Origin: Phreatobacter stygius
GTDB lineage: Bacteria; Pseudomonadota; Alphaproteobacteria; Rhizobiales; Phreatobacteraceae
Reading direction: 5' to 3'
NCBI RefSeq assembly: GCF_005144885.1
Contig: NZ_CP039690.1
Span: forward strand, 5,903,001-5,967,000
Length of the DNA stretch: 64,000 nt
Shown here piece by piece: positions 37,760 through 45,886 of the stretch (its first letter is position 1; every line of letters starts with the position of its first letter). Under the pieces are notes generated by a model. It saw nothing but the letters and a program-made list of their open reading frames with translations. It was not told where the DNA came from and did no database searches. The position numbers were made by a program, and so were the translations under genes.

Positions 37760-38260
37760 ATGCGCGCGCCGAAATTCGCCGTCGTCGTTACCCTTGCGTC
37801 GCTGCTGCTGCCGGCGGCGGCTCTTGCCGGGGTCAATGTCCGCTTCGTTGCGCCGGAGCGCTTCGCCGACCAGGACTTTCGCAGCCCCTATAAGCGCGAG
37901 CCGCTGATGAAAGAGCTCGAACGCTTCCTGCAGCGAGTGGGCGAGCTCTATCTTCGGCCCGGCCAGACGCTCAGGATCGAGGTGCTCGACGTCGACCTCG
38001 CCGGCCGCTACGAGCCGTTCAACACCCGCTTCAACGATGTCAGGGTGATGCGCGACGTGACCCCGCCGCGGGTCAAGCTGCGCTATCGCCTGGAAGCCGC
38101 CGGGCGGACGCTCGCGAGCGCCGAGGAAACCGTCTCGGACCTCAACTATCTCATGAATATCCAGGCCCGCAATTCCGGCGAATGGCTGCCTTACGAGAAG
38201 GCCATGCTGCGCGACTGGTTCCGCAGGCGGTTTGGCGAGGGCCAACGCCCGCGTGGGTGA
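37760..38260 (+). CDS. DUF3016 exported protein
   Basis: 166 residues. Sec signal peptide (FAVVVTLASLLLPAAALAG), then VRFVAPERFADQDFRSPYKREPLMKELERFL and VLDVDLAGRYEP, RLEAAGRTLASAEETVSDLNYL, the hallmark DUF3016 pattern. Periplasmic, function unknown. About 60 bp upstream of the toxin-antitoxin-like unit but separated from it by its own operator. Confidence 0.85.
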   Translation: MRAPKFAVVVTLASLLLPAAALAGVNVRFVAPERFADQDFRSPYKREPLMKELERFLQRVGELYLRPGQTLRIEVLDVDLAGRYEPFNTRFNDVRVMRDVTPPRVKLRYRLEAAGRTLASAEETVSDLNYLMNIQARNSGEWLPYEKAMLRDWFRRRFGEGQRPRG

Positions 38261-38288
38261 GGGCGGACGCGCCGCGCGCTCCGCCATA

Positions 38289-38310
38289 TTGTTCCCATAT
38301 TTGGGAACAA
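38289..38310. promoter_or_regulatory. Perfect palindromic operator upstream of the HigB-like / HigA-GT51 operon
   Basis: Arms TTGTTCCCA (38289-38297) and TGGGAACAA (38302-38310) around TATT, all nine pairs matching. It begins 32 bp and ends 11 bp before the HigB-like start, where a repressor would block transcription; CATATT motifs inside it could be the -10. HTH antitoxins typically bind such palindromes at their own promoters. The binding protein here would be the downstream fusion, by inference. Confidence 0.75.
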
Positions 38311-38320
38311 GTATTGGGCA

Positions 38321-38593
38321 ATGCAGATCGTCGGCTTGCCCATCCTCAACGAGGCCATCCACCGCAACCCCGAATCCGGGCCGATGCTGCGCGCCTTTCA
38401 TGCGCTGGTGGCCGCGGCTGCCTGGGCCGATGCCGAGGATCTCGAGGCGACATTGCCGCTGGCCGGACAGGATGGGCCAGGCCACTGGCGGCTGGTCCTG
38501 AACCGACCGGCACTTGTCCTCTCCTGGTCGGTGAATTTCGCCGCCGGGCTGGTCGTGATCGACCGGATTTCATTCGACGTTTCAACATCGTGA
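38321..38593 (+). CDS. HigB-like toxin-family small protein
   Basis: 90 residues. The order of features matches RelE-superfamily HigB ribonucleases: an N-terminal helix around PILNEAIHRNPESGPMLRAF, an ALVAAAAWADAEDLEATLP helix (W in the usual place), then beta strands HWRLVLNRP and LVLSWSVNFAAGLVVIDRIS. It is diverged: the basic residues of the catalytic strand (K-x-R-L) are reduced to HWRLVL, and the C-terminal T-H-x-x-Y of HigB is absent. It may be a weakened toxin or have a new role. The next gene starts 12 bp later. Confidence 0.6.
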   Translation: MQIVGLPILNEAIHRNPESGPMLRAFHALVAAAAWADAEDLEATLPLAGQDGPGHWRLVLNRPALVLSWSVNFAAGLVVIDRISFDVSTS

Positions 38594-38605
38594 GAGAGTA
38601 ACCCC

Positions 38606-39733
38606 ATGGAACCGCTGAAGCCGATCCGTTCCGCCGACGATCACCAGCGCGCGCTGGCCGAGATCGGCGCGCTGATAACAGCTGCTCCCGGCACGGCCGA
38701 AGCCGACCGGCTGGAGGTGCTGGCGATCCTGGTCGCCAGTTACGAAGGCAAGACCGCCGGCATCGATCCTCCCGACGCGCTGGCGGTGATCGAATTCGCC
38801 ATGCAGGCGCAGGGCCGTTCGCAGACCGAGCTCGCCGACGCCCTGGGGTCGCGGTCGCGCGCCTCGGAGATTCTGGCGCGCCGGCGGGCGCTGTCAGGCA
38901 CGATGGCCGACAAGCTGGCACGCGCCTGGGCCATTCCGCTCGATCTCCTGAGCCGGCCCTATCAGCTCGCCGGCGGCGGCCTGAAGCGCTGGGCGAAACG
39001 GGCAGGGGTGGCGACCGCGGCCTTGGCGCTGCTGATCGGCGGCGGCGCGGGCGCGCTGGTCGTGACCTATGGCCAGGATCTGCCCGATGTCGGGACATTG
39101 GCGACCTATCGGCCGCAGACCGTGCTGCGCCGCGATGCCAATGGACGGCTCTTGGAGCGGCGTGACTTCGTCGCGCTCGACATGATCCCCGGCCATGTGG
39201 TGAAGGCTTTTCTTGCGGCGGAAGACCGGCGCTTTTTCGACCATGGCGGCACCAGCCTGCCGGCGATCGTCAGGGCCGCGGCGCAAAACATCGCCAGCCT
39301 CGGCCAGGATCCGGCCGGCGGCTCGACCATCACCCAGCAGGTCGCCAAGAACCTGCTGCTCGCCGACCAGCCGCGCTCGCTCGGCCGCAAGGTGCGCGAG
39401 GCGATCCTCGCCGGCCGGATCGAGGCGGCGCTGTCGAAGGAACGGATCCTGGAAATCTATCTGAACCAGATCTATTTCGGCGGCGCGGCTTATGGCGTGG
39501 CCGCCGCCGCCGATGCCTATTTCGGCAAGCCCTTGGGCGCGCTCACCATGGCCGAGGCAGCCTCGCTCGCGGCCCTGCCCAAGGCGCCGAACCTCTATCG
39601 CATCGACCTTGCCGACAATGCCGGGCGGGCGCGGGCGCGGCGCGACTGGGTGCTCGGCCGCATGGCAAGCGACGGCATGATCACCGAAACCGCGGCGCTG
39701 CTGGCGCGCAACGAGCCTTTGCGCCAGCCCTGA
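38606..39733 (+). CDS. HigA-type antitoxin/HTH domain fused to a transmembrane GT51 peptidoglycan glycosyltransferase
   Basis: 375 residues in one uninterrupted frame. Residues 1-118 look like a HigA antitoxin: IRSADDHQRALAEIGALI, GTAEADRLEVLAILVASYE, IDPPDALAVIEFAMQAQGRS, then the XRE-type helix-turn-helix TELADALGSRSRASEILARR. A basic linker is followed by one TM helix (about 133-153) and then the PBP1-type GT51 domain (about 160-365): AAEDRRFFDHGG with catalytic Glu206, GGSTITQQVAKNLLL, RKVREAILAGRIEAALSKER with second Glu265, and LEIYLNQIYFGGAAYG. The transpeptidase domain of PBP1 is absent. Predicted topology: HTH in the cytoplasm, glycosyltransferase in the periplasm. Confidence 0.85.
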   Translation: MEPLKPIRSADDHQRALAEIGALITAAPGTAEADRLEVLAILVASYEGKTAGIDPPDALAVIEFAMQAQGRSQTELADALGSRSRASEILARRRALSGTMADKLARAWAIPLDLLSRPYQLAGGGLKRWAKRAGVATAALALLIGGGAGALVVTYGQDLPDVGTLATYRPQTVLRRDANGRLLERRDFVALDMIPGHVVKAFLAAEDRRFFDHGGTSLPAIVRAAAQNIASLGQDPAGGSTITQQVAKNLLLADQPRSLGRKVREAILAGRIEAALSKERILEIYLNQIYFGGAAYGVAAAADAYFGKPLGALTMAEAASLAALPKAPNLYRIDLADNAGRARARRDWVLGRMASDGMITETAALLARNEPLRQP

Positions 39734-39785
39734 GCGACGCCGGCAGGCCTTCGGGCCTGCCGGCCGTTGGGCAAGGCAGGCCGGT

Positions 39786-40514
39786 TCAGTCCGGGACGAT
39801 CACACTTCCCATCTCTTGCGGATCGGCGGGCCGGCCGCGGAACCCCATGGCCAGCACGTAGAGTTCGCTGGAATCGGCGCGGCTCGCCTGCGGCTTGATG
39901 TGTTTCACCGTGGCGAAGTCGCGTTTGAGGTCGGCGAGCAGCTGGCCCTCGGTGCCGCCCTGCAGCACCTTGCACAAGAAATGGCCGCCGGGCGCCAGCA
40001 CCTCGCGGGCGAAATGGATGGCGAGCTCGGCCAGATAGATGATCTTCATATGGTCGGTCTGCTTGTGGCCCATGGCATTGGCGGCCATGTCCGACAGCAC
40101 CACGTCGGCCTCGCCGCCGAGCAGGGCCTTCAGCCGGTCGGGTGCGTCGTCGGCGGTGAAATCGCCCTGGATGAACTCGACGCCGGCGATCGGATCGACG
40201 GCCAGGAGGTCGATGCCGACGATCTTGCCGAGGCCCCGTTCCAGGCCAATGCGCTTGGCCGCCACCTGCAGCCAGCCGCCGGGGGCTGCTCCCAGGTCGA
40301 CGATGCGCTGGCCGGGTTTCAAGAGCTTCAGCTTGTCGTCGATCTCGATCAGCTTGAAGGCGGCGCGCGAGCGCCAGCCCTCACGCTTGGCACGCGCCAC
40401 ATAGGGGTCGTTCAGCTGGCGCTCCAGCCAGCGCTGCTGGCTGGTGGTGCGCTTCTTGGCGGTTTTCAGCCGCACCGTCATTTCGCGGCTGCCGCCACCC
40501 GATTTGGCGCTCAT
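39786..40514 (-). CDS. rlmE: 23S rRNA (uridine-2552) 2'-O-methyltransferase
   Basis: 242 residues. FtsJ/RrmJ family: basic N-terminus (SQQRWLERQLNDPYV), SAM-binding IVDLGAAPGGWLQVA, catalytic Asp in VLSDMAANAMGHKQTDH, and Lys in GGHFLCKVLQGG. It methylates U2552 in the A-loop late in 50S assembly. Overlaps the upstream ppx/gppA stop by four bases, so they share an operon. Confidence 0.95.
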   Translation of the reverse strand: MSAKSGGGSREMTVRLKTAKKRTTSQQRWLERQLNDPYVARAKREGWRSRAAFKLIEIDDKLKLLKPGQRIVDLGAAPGGWLQVAAKRIGLERGLGKIVGIDLLAVDPIAGVEFIQGDFTADDAPDRLKALLGGEADVVLSDMAANAMGHKQTDHMKIIYLAELAIHFAREVLAPGGHFLCKVLQGGTEGQLLADLKRDFATVKHIKPQASRADSSELYVLAMGFRGRPADPQEMGSVIVPD

Positions 40515-41632
40515 CGCCGGTCTCCGTCATGCGGTCGATAGAAGGGCCGCCGCCAGACGCCGTCGGCGCGCATCAGGCCGACCAATATGCCCTCGCGCAG
40601 GCCCCGGTCGGCGACCCTGAGCCGCTCGCAGGGGAAGTGCCGGCGCATGCCTTCGAGAATGGCGCAGCCGGCCAGCACCAGGTCGGCCCGCTCGGCGCCG
40701 ATGCAGGGATGGCCGATGCGCTGCTCATAGGTCATGTCGAGCAGCTGGTCGAGAATGGTGTCGACCTCGCCGGCGGCGAGCCAGGCGCCGTCGACCCGCC
40801 GGCGGTCATATTTGGGCAAGCCGAGATGCACGCCGGCAAGCGTCGTCACCGTGCCCGAGGTGCCCAGCATATGCAGGTGCTCGAGCTGGCCGCGGATCGC
40901 CTCGCGATGGGTGAAGCAGGCGACCATCTCGGCCACCTCGTCGACCATCAGCGCGAAGCTCTCGCGGGTCACCCGCTTGCCGTCATGGCGTTCGGCCAGC
41001 GTCACCACGCCGACCGGCAGCGAGATCCAGCCGAGAATGTCGGCGGTCGGCGGGCCGCCGGATTTGCCGGGCCCGCGCGGCAACAGCCAGACCAGTTCCG
41101 ACGAGCCGCCGCCGATATCGAACAGGATGACGCCGCGGGCGCGCGGGTCGGCCAAGGGCACGCAGCCCTGGGCGGCCAGGTGCGCCTCGGTCTGGCGGTC
41201 GACGATTTCCAGCGCAAGGCCGGTCTCGTCCTTGACCCGGGTGATGAATTCGGCGCCGTTCTCGGCGGCGCGGCAGGCTTCCGTCGCGATCAGCCGGGCG
41301 CGCGCCACCTGCCGGTCCTGCAGTTTGCCGCGGCAGACCTTCAGGGCCTCGACCGCGCGGTCCATTGCCGCGTCGCTGAGCCGCCCGGTCTGCCCGAGGC
41401 CCTCGCCGAGCCGGACGATTCGCGAGAAGGCGTCGACCACGCGAAAGCTCGCGCCTTCCGGCTTGGCGACCAGAAGGCGGCAATTATTGGTTCCGAGATC
41501 GAGGGCGGCATAAAGCCGTCGCGGCGGGCGATTGGCCGGAGCCATATAGCCGTCGCGCGCGCCGACAGCCGGTGTGGCCGGCTGCACGCCCGATTCTCCC
41601 GGCGAACCGCCGTTCTGCGGTTCGTGGGCCAT
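40511..41632 (-). CDS. Ppx/GppA family phosphatase
   Basis: 373 residues. ASKHA ATPase-fold exopolyphosphatase / pppGpp phosphatase: YAALDLGTNNCRLLVA, FDIGGGSSELVWL, GTSGTVTTLAGVHLG. Short form without the C-terminal HD domain. A ~35-residue Pro/Gly-rich N-terminal leader precedes the domain; a start at the internal Met (MAPANRPPRRL) is possible. Upstream of and overlapping rlmE, a frequent alphaproteobacterial pairing. Confidence 0.9.
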   Translation of the reverse strand: MAHEPQNGGSPGESGVQPATPAVGARDGYMAPANRPPRRLYAALDLGTNNCRLLVAKPEGASFRVVDAFSRIVRLGEGLGQTGRLSDAAMDRAVEALKVCRGKLQDRQVARARLIATEACRAAENGAEFITRVKDETGLALEIVDRQTEAHLAAQGCVPLADPRARGVILFDIGGGSSELVWLLPRGPGKSGGPPTADILGWISLPVGVVTLAERHDGKRVTRESFALMVDEVAEMVACFTHREAIRGQLEHLHMLGTSGTVTTLAGVHLGLPKYDRRRVDGAWLAAGEVDTILDQLLDMTYEQRIGHPCIGAERADLVLAGCAILEGMRRHFPCERLRVADRGLREGILVGLMRADGVWRRPFYRPHDGDRR

Positions 41633-41853
41633 GGCGACCTTTCCACCGGTTGCCCCGGAACGCGCGAACGCTCGACGGGCCAGCCGATTGATGCTGTTCA
41701 GTTGGGGCTGAGTGTATCAGGCGAGGGCGGTGCCGCAAGCTTTGCGCGCAAGGCGACGCCGTGGTGCAATTCTCGCCACCGGGCTCTTGAACCCCACGGG
41801 CTAATCGACTATGACCGCGCCTCGCACCGGCGACGGGCCGCAAGGTCCGCTGG

Positions 41854-41927
41854 TGGGGGATAGTTTAATGGTAGAACAGCGGACTCTGACTCCGCTAGTC
41901 TTGGTTCGAATCCAGGTCCCCCAGCCA
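41854..41927 (+). tRNA. tRNA-Gln (anticodon CUG)
   Basis: Cloverleaf folds cleanly: acceptor TGGGGGA/TCCCCCA, D-arm AGTTTAATGGTAGAAC, anticodon arm GCGGA-CTCTGAC-TCCGC with anticodon CTG, T-arm TTGGTTCGAATCCAG-type with GGTTCGAATCC, discriminator G at 41924 and encoded CCA 41925-41927. Its last 18 bases are repeated at 47102, marking it as an integration site. Confidence 0.95.
41910..41927 (+). other. attL: 3' end of tRNA-Gln, direct repeat
   Basis: ATCCAGGTCCCCCAGCCA, identical to 47102-47119. Integration at a tRNA 3' end preserves the tRNA and leaves this repeat at both junctions. Confidence 0.8.
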
Positions 41928-42284
41928 AACCTCGTCAAGTGATTGTTTCATCGAGCCTTTCCGCCCGTCCTCAGGTCGGAAAATAGACGCATGGGCTCGA
42001 TGGTCCCACAATGCTCTCACATCACCCGCAAGCGTGGCATCTACGTCTACCCACATAGCCGAGGGCAGGTGCTCAGGCTCGTTGGAGCGGCGCTTGAGGG
42101 AGCGTGTGAATTGCTCAGAGGAAGACCGGGATTGCCGGCCTGAAGCTTCGACAATGGACCTCTCACCCGCTCGTGGTCGGCTATGCCAGCCCGCCCCCGA
42201 GGTGAGAGCTGACGCAATCCTTGGCGATGACTGCTTCAAGACTGCCTTGTTCCTTCCTCCGCCTCCGCATAGCCTGCCGCAAGC
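41928..42284. other. Island-left leader without a recognisable gene
   Basis: About 355 bp between the tRNA and the methyltransferase gene. Short frames exist but none looks conserved. 42004-42020 holds TCCCACAATGCTCTCAC, a relative of repeats near 46994 and 52096. An integrase is not present here. Confidence 0.5.
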
Positions 42285-45200
42285 ATGAGTCCTCCTCCAG
42301 ACCAACGTACGGACCCCTTCGCACCCTCCCGGTTCATTGGCCGGTGGAAAGGCGCATCCGGCACCGAGCGGGGGGACGCCCAAACCTTCCTGAACGAGTT
42401 GTGTCAGCTCATTGGCGTGGATCAGCCGCACGACCATCGCGAGAAGGGCCTGCCTGCCGACGACTACTGCTTCGAGCGACCAGTGAGGTTCCGCTACGAG
42501 GACGGCTCAACGTCACCGGGCCGCATCGACCTCTACCGCAAGGGTTCCTTCGTGCTGGAGGCCAAGCAATCCACCAAGCGGCAGAAGGGCGGTGACACCT
42601 ACGACCAGCTCTCCTTCATGCTGGAGGGCGATGGTGGTGGCGTGGCGGTGAAGGAGCGCCCACGAGCGAAGGCTGTGGCGTCGTCATGGGACGTGCTGAT
42701 GCGCTCTGCCAAGCGGCAGGCGGAAGACTATGCCCGCGCTCTGGACGAGTGGCCTCCCTTCATCATTGTCGTCGATGTAGGACACACCATCGAGGTTTAT
42801 GCCGACTTCGCCCGGCAGGGGAAAAACTACGCCCAGTTCCCGAACCGGAACGAGTTCCGCATCACCATGGACGACCTCCAGCGGCAGGAGGTTCGAGACC
42901 GACTCCGGGATATCTGGACGGCTCCCCTGACACTCGACCCAGCGACTCGGGCAGCCGAAGTGACGCAGGGCATCGCGGCGCTGCTGGCAAAGATGACCCA
43001 GTCGCTGGAGGCAAGGGCCAAGTTGGAGGACCCGACGCAGAAGGCCGAGAACGCCTACCGCATCTCCAAGTTCCTCATGCGGTGCATCTTCGCGATGTTT
43101 GCGGAGGATATCGGCCTGCTTCCCGCCGGGGGCTTCCTTCAGCTCATCGAGCTCTACAAGGGTAGGGCGGACCGGTTCCACCACGCGGCCAACGACTTCT
43201 TCGACAAGATGGATAAGGGCGGCCACATGGCGGCCATTCAGGCGGACATCCGCCGCTTCAACGGCGGTTTGTTCCGGGAAGCCATCACTGTTCCCATCAC
43301 CGAGGACGAGCTCGGCCTTCTGGAGCAGGCAGCCCGCCGCGACTGGCGGAACGTGGAACCCGCAATCTTCGGCACCCTGCTGGAGCAGGCCCTGTCGGAG
43401 CGGGAACGGTCGAGCCTCGGGGCCCACTACACGCCCCGCGCCTATGTCGAGCGGCTCGTGGTCCCGACCATCGTTGAACCCCTTCGAGAAGACTGGGACA
43501 TCGTCCAGAGCGATGCCATCGGCAAGTTCCTCGAAGGGAACGCTCCGGCGGCCCGCGAGGCCGTCAAGCAATTCCACGACTGCCTCTGCGACACCCTCGT
43601 GCTCGACCCGGCCTGCGGTACGGGGAACTTCCTGTACGTGGCGCTGGAGCTGATGAAGCGCCTCGAAGGTGAGGTGCTGGACTTTCTGAAGGAGCTCGGT
43701 GAGCCCAGCGAGCCCCTTCGAACCATCGACCCCCACCAGTTCCTCGGCATCGAGAAGAACCCCCGAGCCGTCCCCATTGCCGAACTGGTCCTTTGGATTG
43801 GCTTCATTCAGTGGTGGTTCCGCACCCGCGAGCGGGCGGTGATCCAGGAGCCCATCCTGAAGGACTTCGGCACTATCAAGGTCGGGGACGCTGTTCTGGC
43901 CTTTGACCGGGAGGAACTGCTGAAGGATGACAGCGGCCGTTTCATCACCCGTGCCGACCCGGATGCCACCAAGCTCCATCCGATCACGGGTGAGGCCATC
44001 CCTGACCCTGATGTGCGGCTGCCGGTTTACCGTTACGTGAGCCCACGGCCCGCGAAGTGGCCAATGGTGGACTTCATCGTGGGCAATCCGCCCTTCATCG
44101 GCGGCAAGGACATCCGGGCCGAACTCGGGGATGGCTATGTCGCGGCCCTGTGGAAGTCGCGGGGCAAGAAGACCGACAGCATCGACTTCGTCATGTACTG
44201 GTGGGACATGGCGGCCACCATGCTTCGGGCCAAGGGCACTCGCCTCCGCCGCTTCGGCTTCATCACGACCAACTCCATCACCCAGAAATTCTCCCGGCGG
44301 GTGCTGGAGAGGCATCTCAAGGCCCCCAAGAACCCCATCTCGTTGCTGTTCGCTGTCCCGGACCACCCGTGGGTCAAGAGCGGACGGAGCACTGGCCGGC
44401 GGGCGGCTGTCCGCATCGCGATGACAGTGGCTGAGCGGGGCGAACGAGAAGGGCAACTGGCGGAGGTCATCGGGGAGGATCAGTTGGACACCGACCAGCC
44501 GCGAGTCGAACTACGCTCGATGTTGGGGCGGATCAGTCCAGACTTGAACCTGGGAGCGGACATCACGGCCACGAACGCTCTGCGCTCCAACGAAGGGATG
44601 GCCAGTCCAGGCGTCAAGCTCCACGGCGATGGCTTTATCATCACGCCGCAGCAAGCTCGCGCCTTCGGCCTCGGGCGGGACGCTGGTCTTGAGGACCATA
44701 TCCGAGAGTATCGCAACGGCCGTGACCTTGCCTCGCGACCACGGCGCGTCATGGTCATCGACCTGTTTGGGCTCCCTGAGGATGTAGTGCGGCAACGGTT
44801 CCCGGCGCTCTGGCAAAGGCTCAGCGAGACAGTGCGGCCAGCTCGCGAGGCCCAAGCGGCCAAGTCTCCAACGGCCGACGCCATCTCCTACAGGGAAAAC
44901 TGGTGGCTCTTCGGGAAGCCCCGCCAAGAGCTCCGCCCCGCCCTCGTCGGGCTGCCACGCTTTATCGCTACGGTCGAAACATCCAAGCATCGCTTCTTCG
45001 AGTTGCTACCCGGCTCAGTGCTGCCCGACAACATGCTGATCTGCGTCGCAACAGCAGACGCGTTTCACATGGGCGTTTTGTCATCCCGGCTGCACATCGT
45101 CTGGGCGCTGAGGGCCGGTGGCTGGCTTGGTGTCGGAAATGATCCTCGCTACTCGAAGTCCCGCTGCTTCGACCCTTTTCCCTTTCCAGACGCCACGGAG

Positions 45201-45836
45201 CCCCAGAAGTTGGCCATCCGGACCCTTGCCGAGGAGTTGGACTCCCTCCGCAAGCGGGTGCTGGCTGACCACGACTTTCTCACCATGACCAAGCTCTACA
45301 ACGTTCGTGACAAGCTCCTGAAGGGGGAGCCGCTGGACGAGAGCGACCGTGCCATCCATGAGGCCGGATCAGTGGGCGTGGTCCATGAAGTGCATCAGCG
45401 CATCGACCGGGCGGTGGCCGATGCCTATGGCTGGCCTGCCGACCTCACCGATGAGGCCATCCTCGCCCGTCTCGTCGCCTTGAACGCGGAGCGGGCGGAG
45501 GAGGAGCGCAACGGCCTCGTCCGGTGGCTCCGGCCAGACTACCAAGCGGCCCGGTTCGGGGAAGGCCGGTCCGCCCGCAAGGAGGCTCAACTCGAAGCTG
45601 ACCTCGATGCACCGACCGCCGGCCGTCCCGGCCTGCCGACCAAGGACCCGGACCTGCTGGCAGAGCTGCGACGGACGCTGCGAGGCATCGGCAGACCGGC
45701 AGAGGCCAAGGACATCGCCATCCGCTTCAAGGAAGGCGGCAGGGCCACACGCCGGGTCGAACGCGGCCTCCAGCTTCTCGCAGCCGCGGGGGTCGCCCGG
45801 CGGTCTCCTCAGGGCTGGTTCGTGTTGTCGCAGTAG
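42285..45836 (+). CDS. MmeI-like (type IIL) single-chain restriction-modification protein
   Basis: 1183 residues from ATG 42285. N-terminal PD-(D/E)xK-type nuclease segment GRIDLYRKGSFVLEAKQS (Asp82, Glu92, Lys94), a helical spacer (about 200-330), an N6-adenine methyltransferase domain with SAM motif I LDPACGTGNFL (440-450) and motif IV NPPF (601-604), then a target-recognition domain (about 780-990) and a C-terminal helical region. In MmeI-type enzymes one chain both methylates one strand of an asymmetric site and cuts at a distance. A restriction-only or methyltransferase-only variant cannot be excluded. It lies in the tRNA-bounded island with an Mrr-like nuclease 50 bp downstream. Confidence 0.85.
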   Translation: MSPPPDQRTDPFAPSRFIGRWKGASGTERGDAQTFLNELCQLIGVDQPHDHREKGLPADDYCFERPVRFRYEDGSTSPGRIDLYRKGSFVLEAKQSTKRQKGGDTYDQLSFMLEGDGGGVAVKERPRAKAVASSWDVLMRSAKRQAEDYARALDEWPPFIIVVDVGHTIEVYADFARQGKNYAQFPNRNEFRITMDDLQRQEVRDRLRDIWTAPLTLDPATRAAEVTQGIAALLAKMTQSLEARAKLEDPTQKAENAYRISKFLMRCIFAMFAEDIGLLPAGGFLQLIELYKGRADRFHHAANDFFDKMDKGGHMAAIQADIRRFNGGLFREAITVPITEDELGLLEQAARRDWRNVEPAIFGTLLEQALSERERSSLGAHYTPRAYVERLVVPTIVEPLREDWDIVQSDAIGKFLEGNAPAAREAVKQFHDCLCDTLVLDPACGTGNFLYVALELMKRLEGEVLDFLKELGEPSEPLRTIDPHQFLGIEKNPRAVPIAELVLWIGFIQWWFRTRERAVIQEPILKDFGTIKVGDAVLAFDREELLKDDSGRFITRADPDATKLHPITGEAIPDPDVRLPVYRYVSPRPAKWPMVDFIVGNPPFIGGKDIRAELGDGYVAALWKSRGKKTDSIDFVMYWWDMAATMLRAKGTRLRRFGFITTNSITQKFSRRVLERHLKAPKNPISLLFAVPDHPWVKSGRSTGRRAAVRIAMTVAERGEREGQLAEVIGEDQLDTDQPRVELRSMLGRISPDLNLGADITATNALRSNEGMASPGVKLHGDGFIITPQQARAFGLGRDAGLEDHIREYRNGRDLASRPRRVMVIDLFGLPEDVVRQRFPALWQRLSETVRPAREAQAAKSPTADAISYRENWWLFGKPRQELRPALVGLPRFIATVETSKHRFFELLPGSVLPDNMLICVATADAFHMGVLSSRLHIVWALRAGGWLGVGNDPRYSKSRCFDPFPFPDATEPQKLAIRTLAEELDSLRKRVLADHDFLTMTKLYNVRDKLLKGEPLDESDRAIHEAGSVGVVHEVHQRIDRAVADAYGWPADLTDEAILARLVALNAERAEEERNGLVRWLRPDYQAARFGEGRSARKEAQLEADLDAPTAGRPGLPTKDPDLLAELRRTLRGIGRPAEAKDIAIRFKEGGRATRRVERGLQLLAAAGVARRSPQGWFVLSQ

Positions 45837-45886
45837 CCGGTCCCCTCGGCCATGGGGCAAACGGTGTTGGGCGGGAGTGAAATCTG

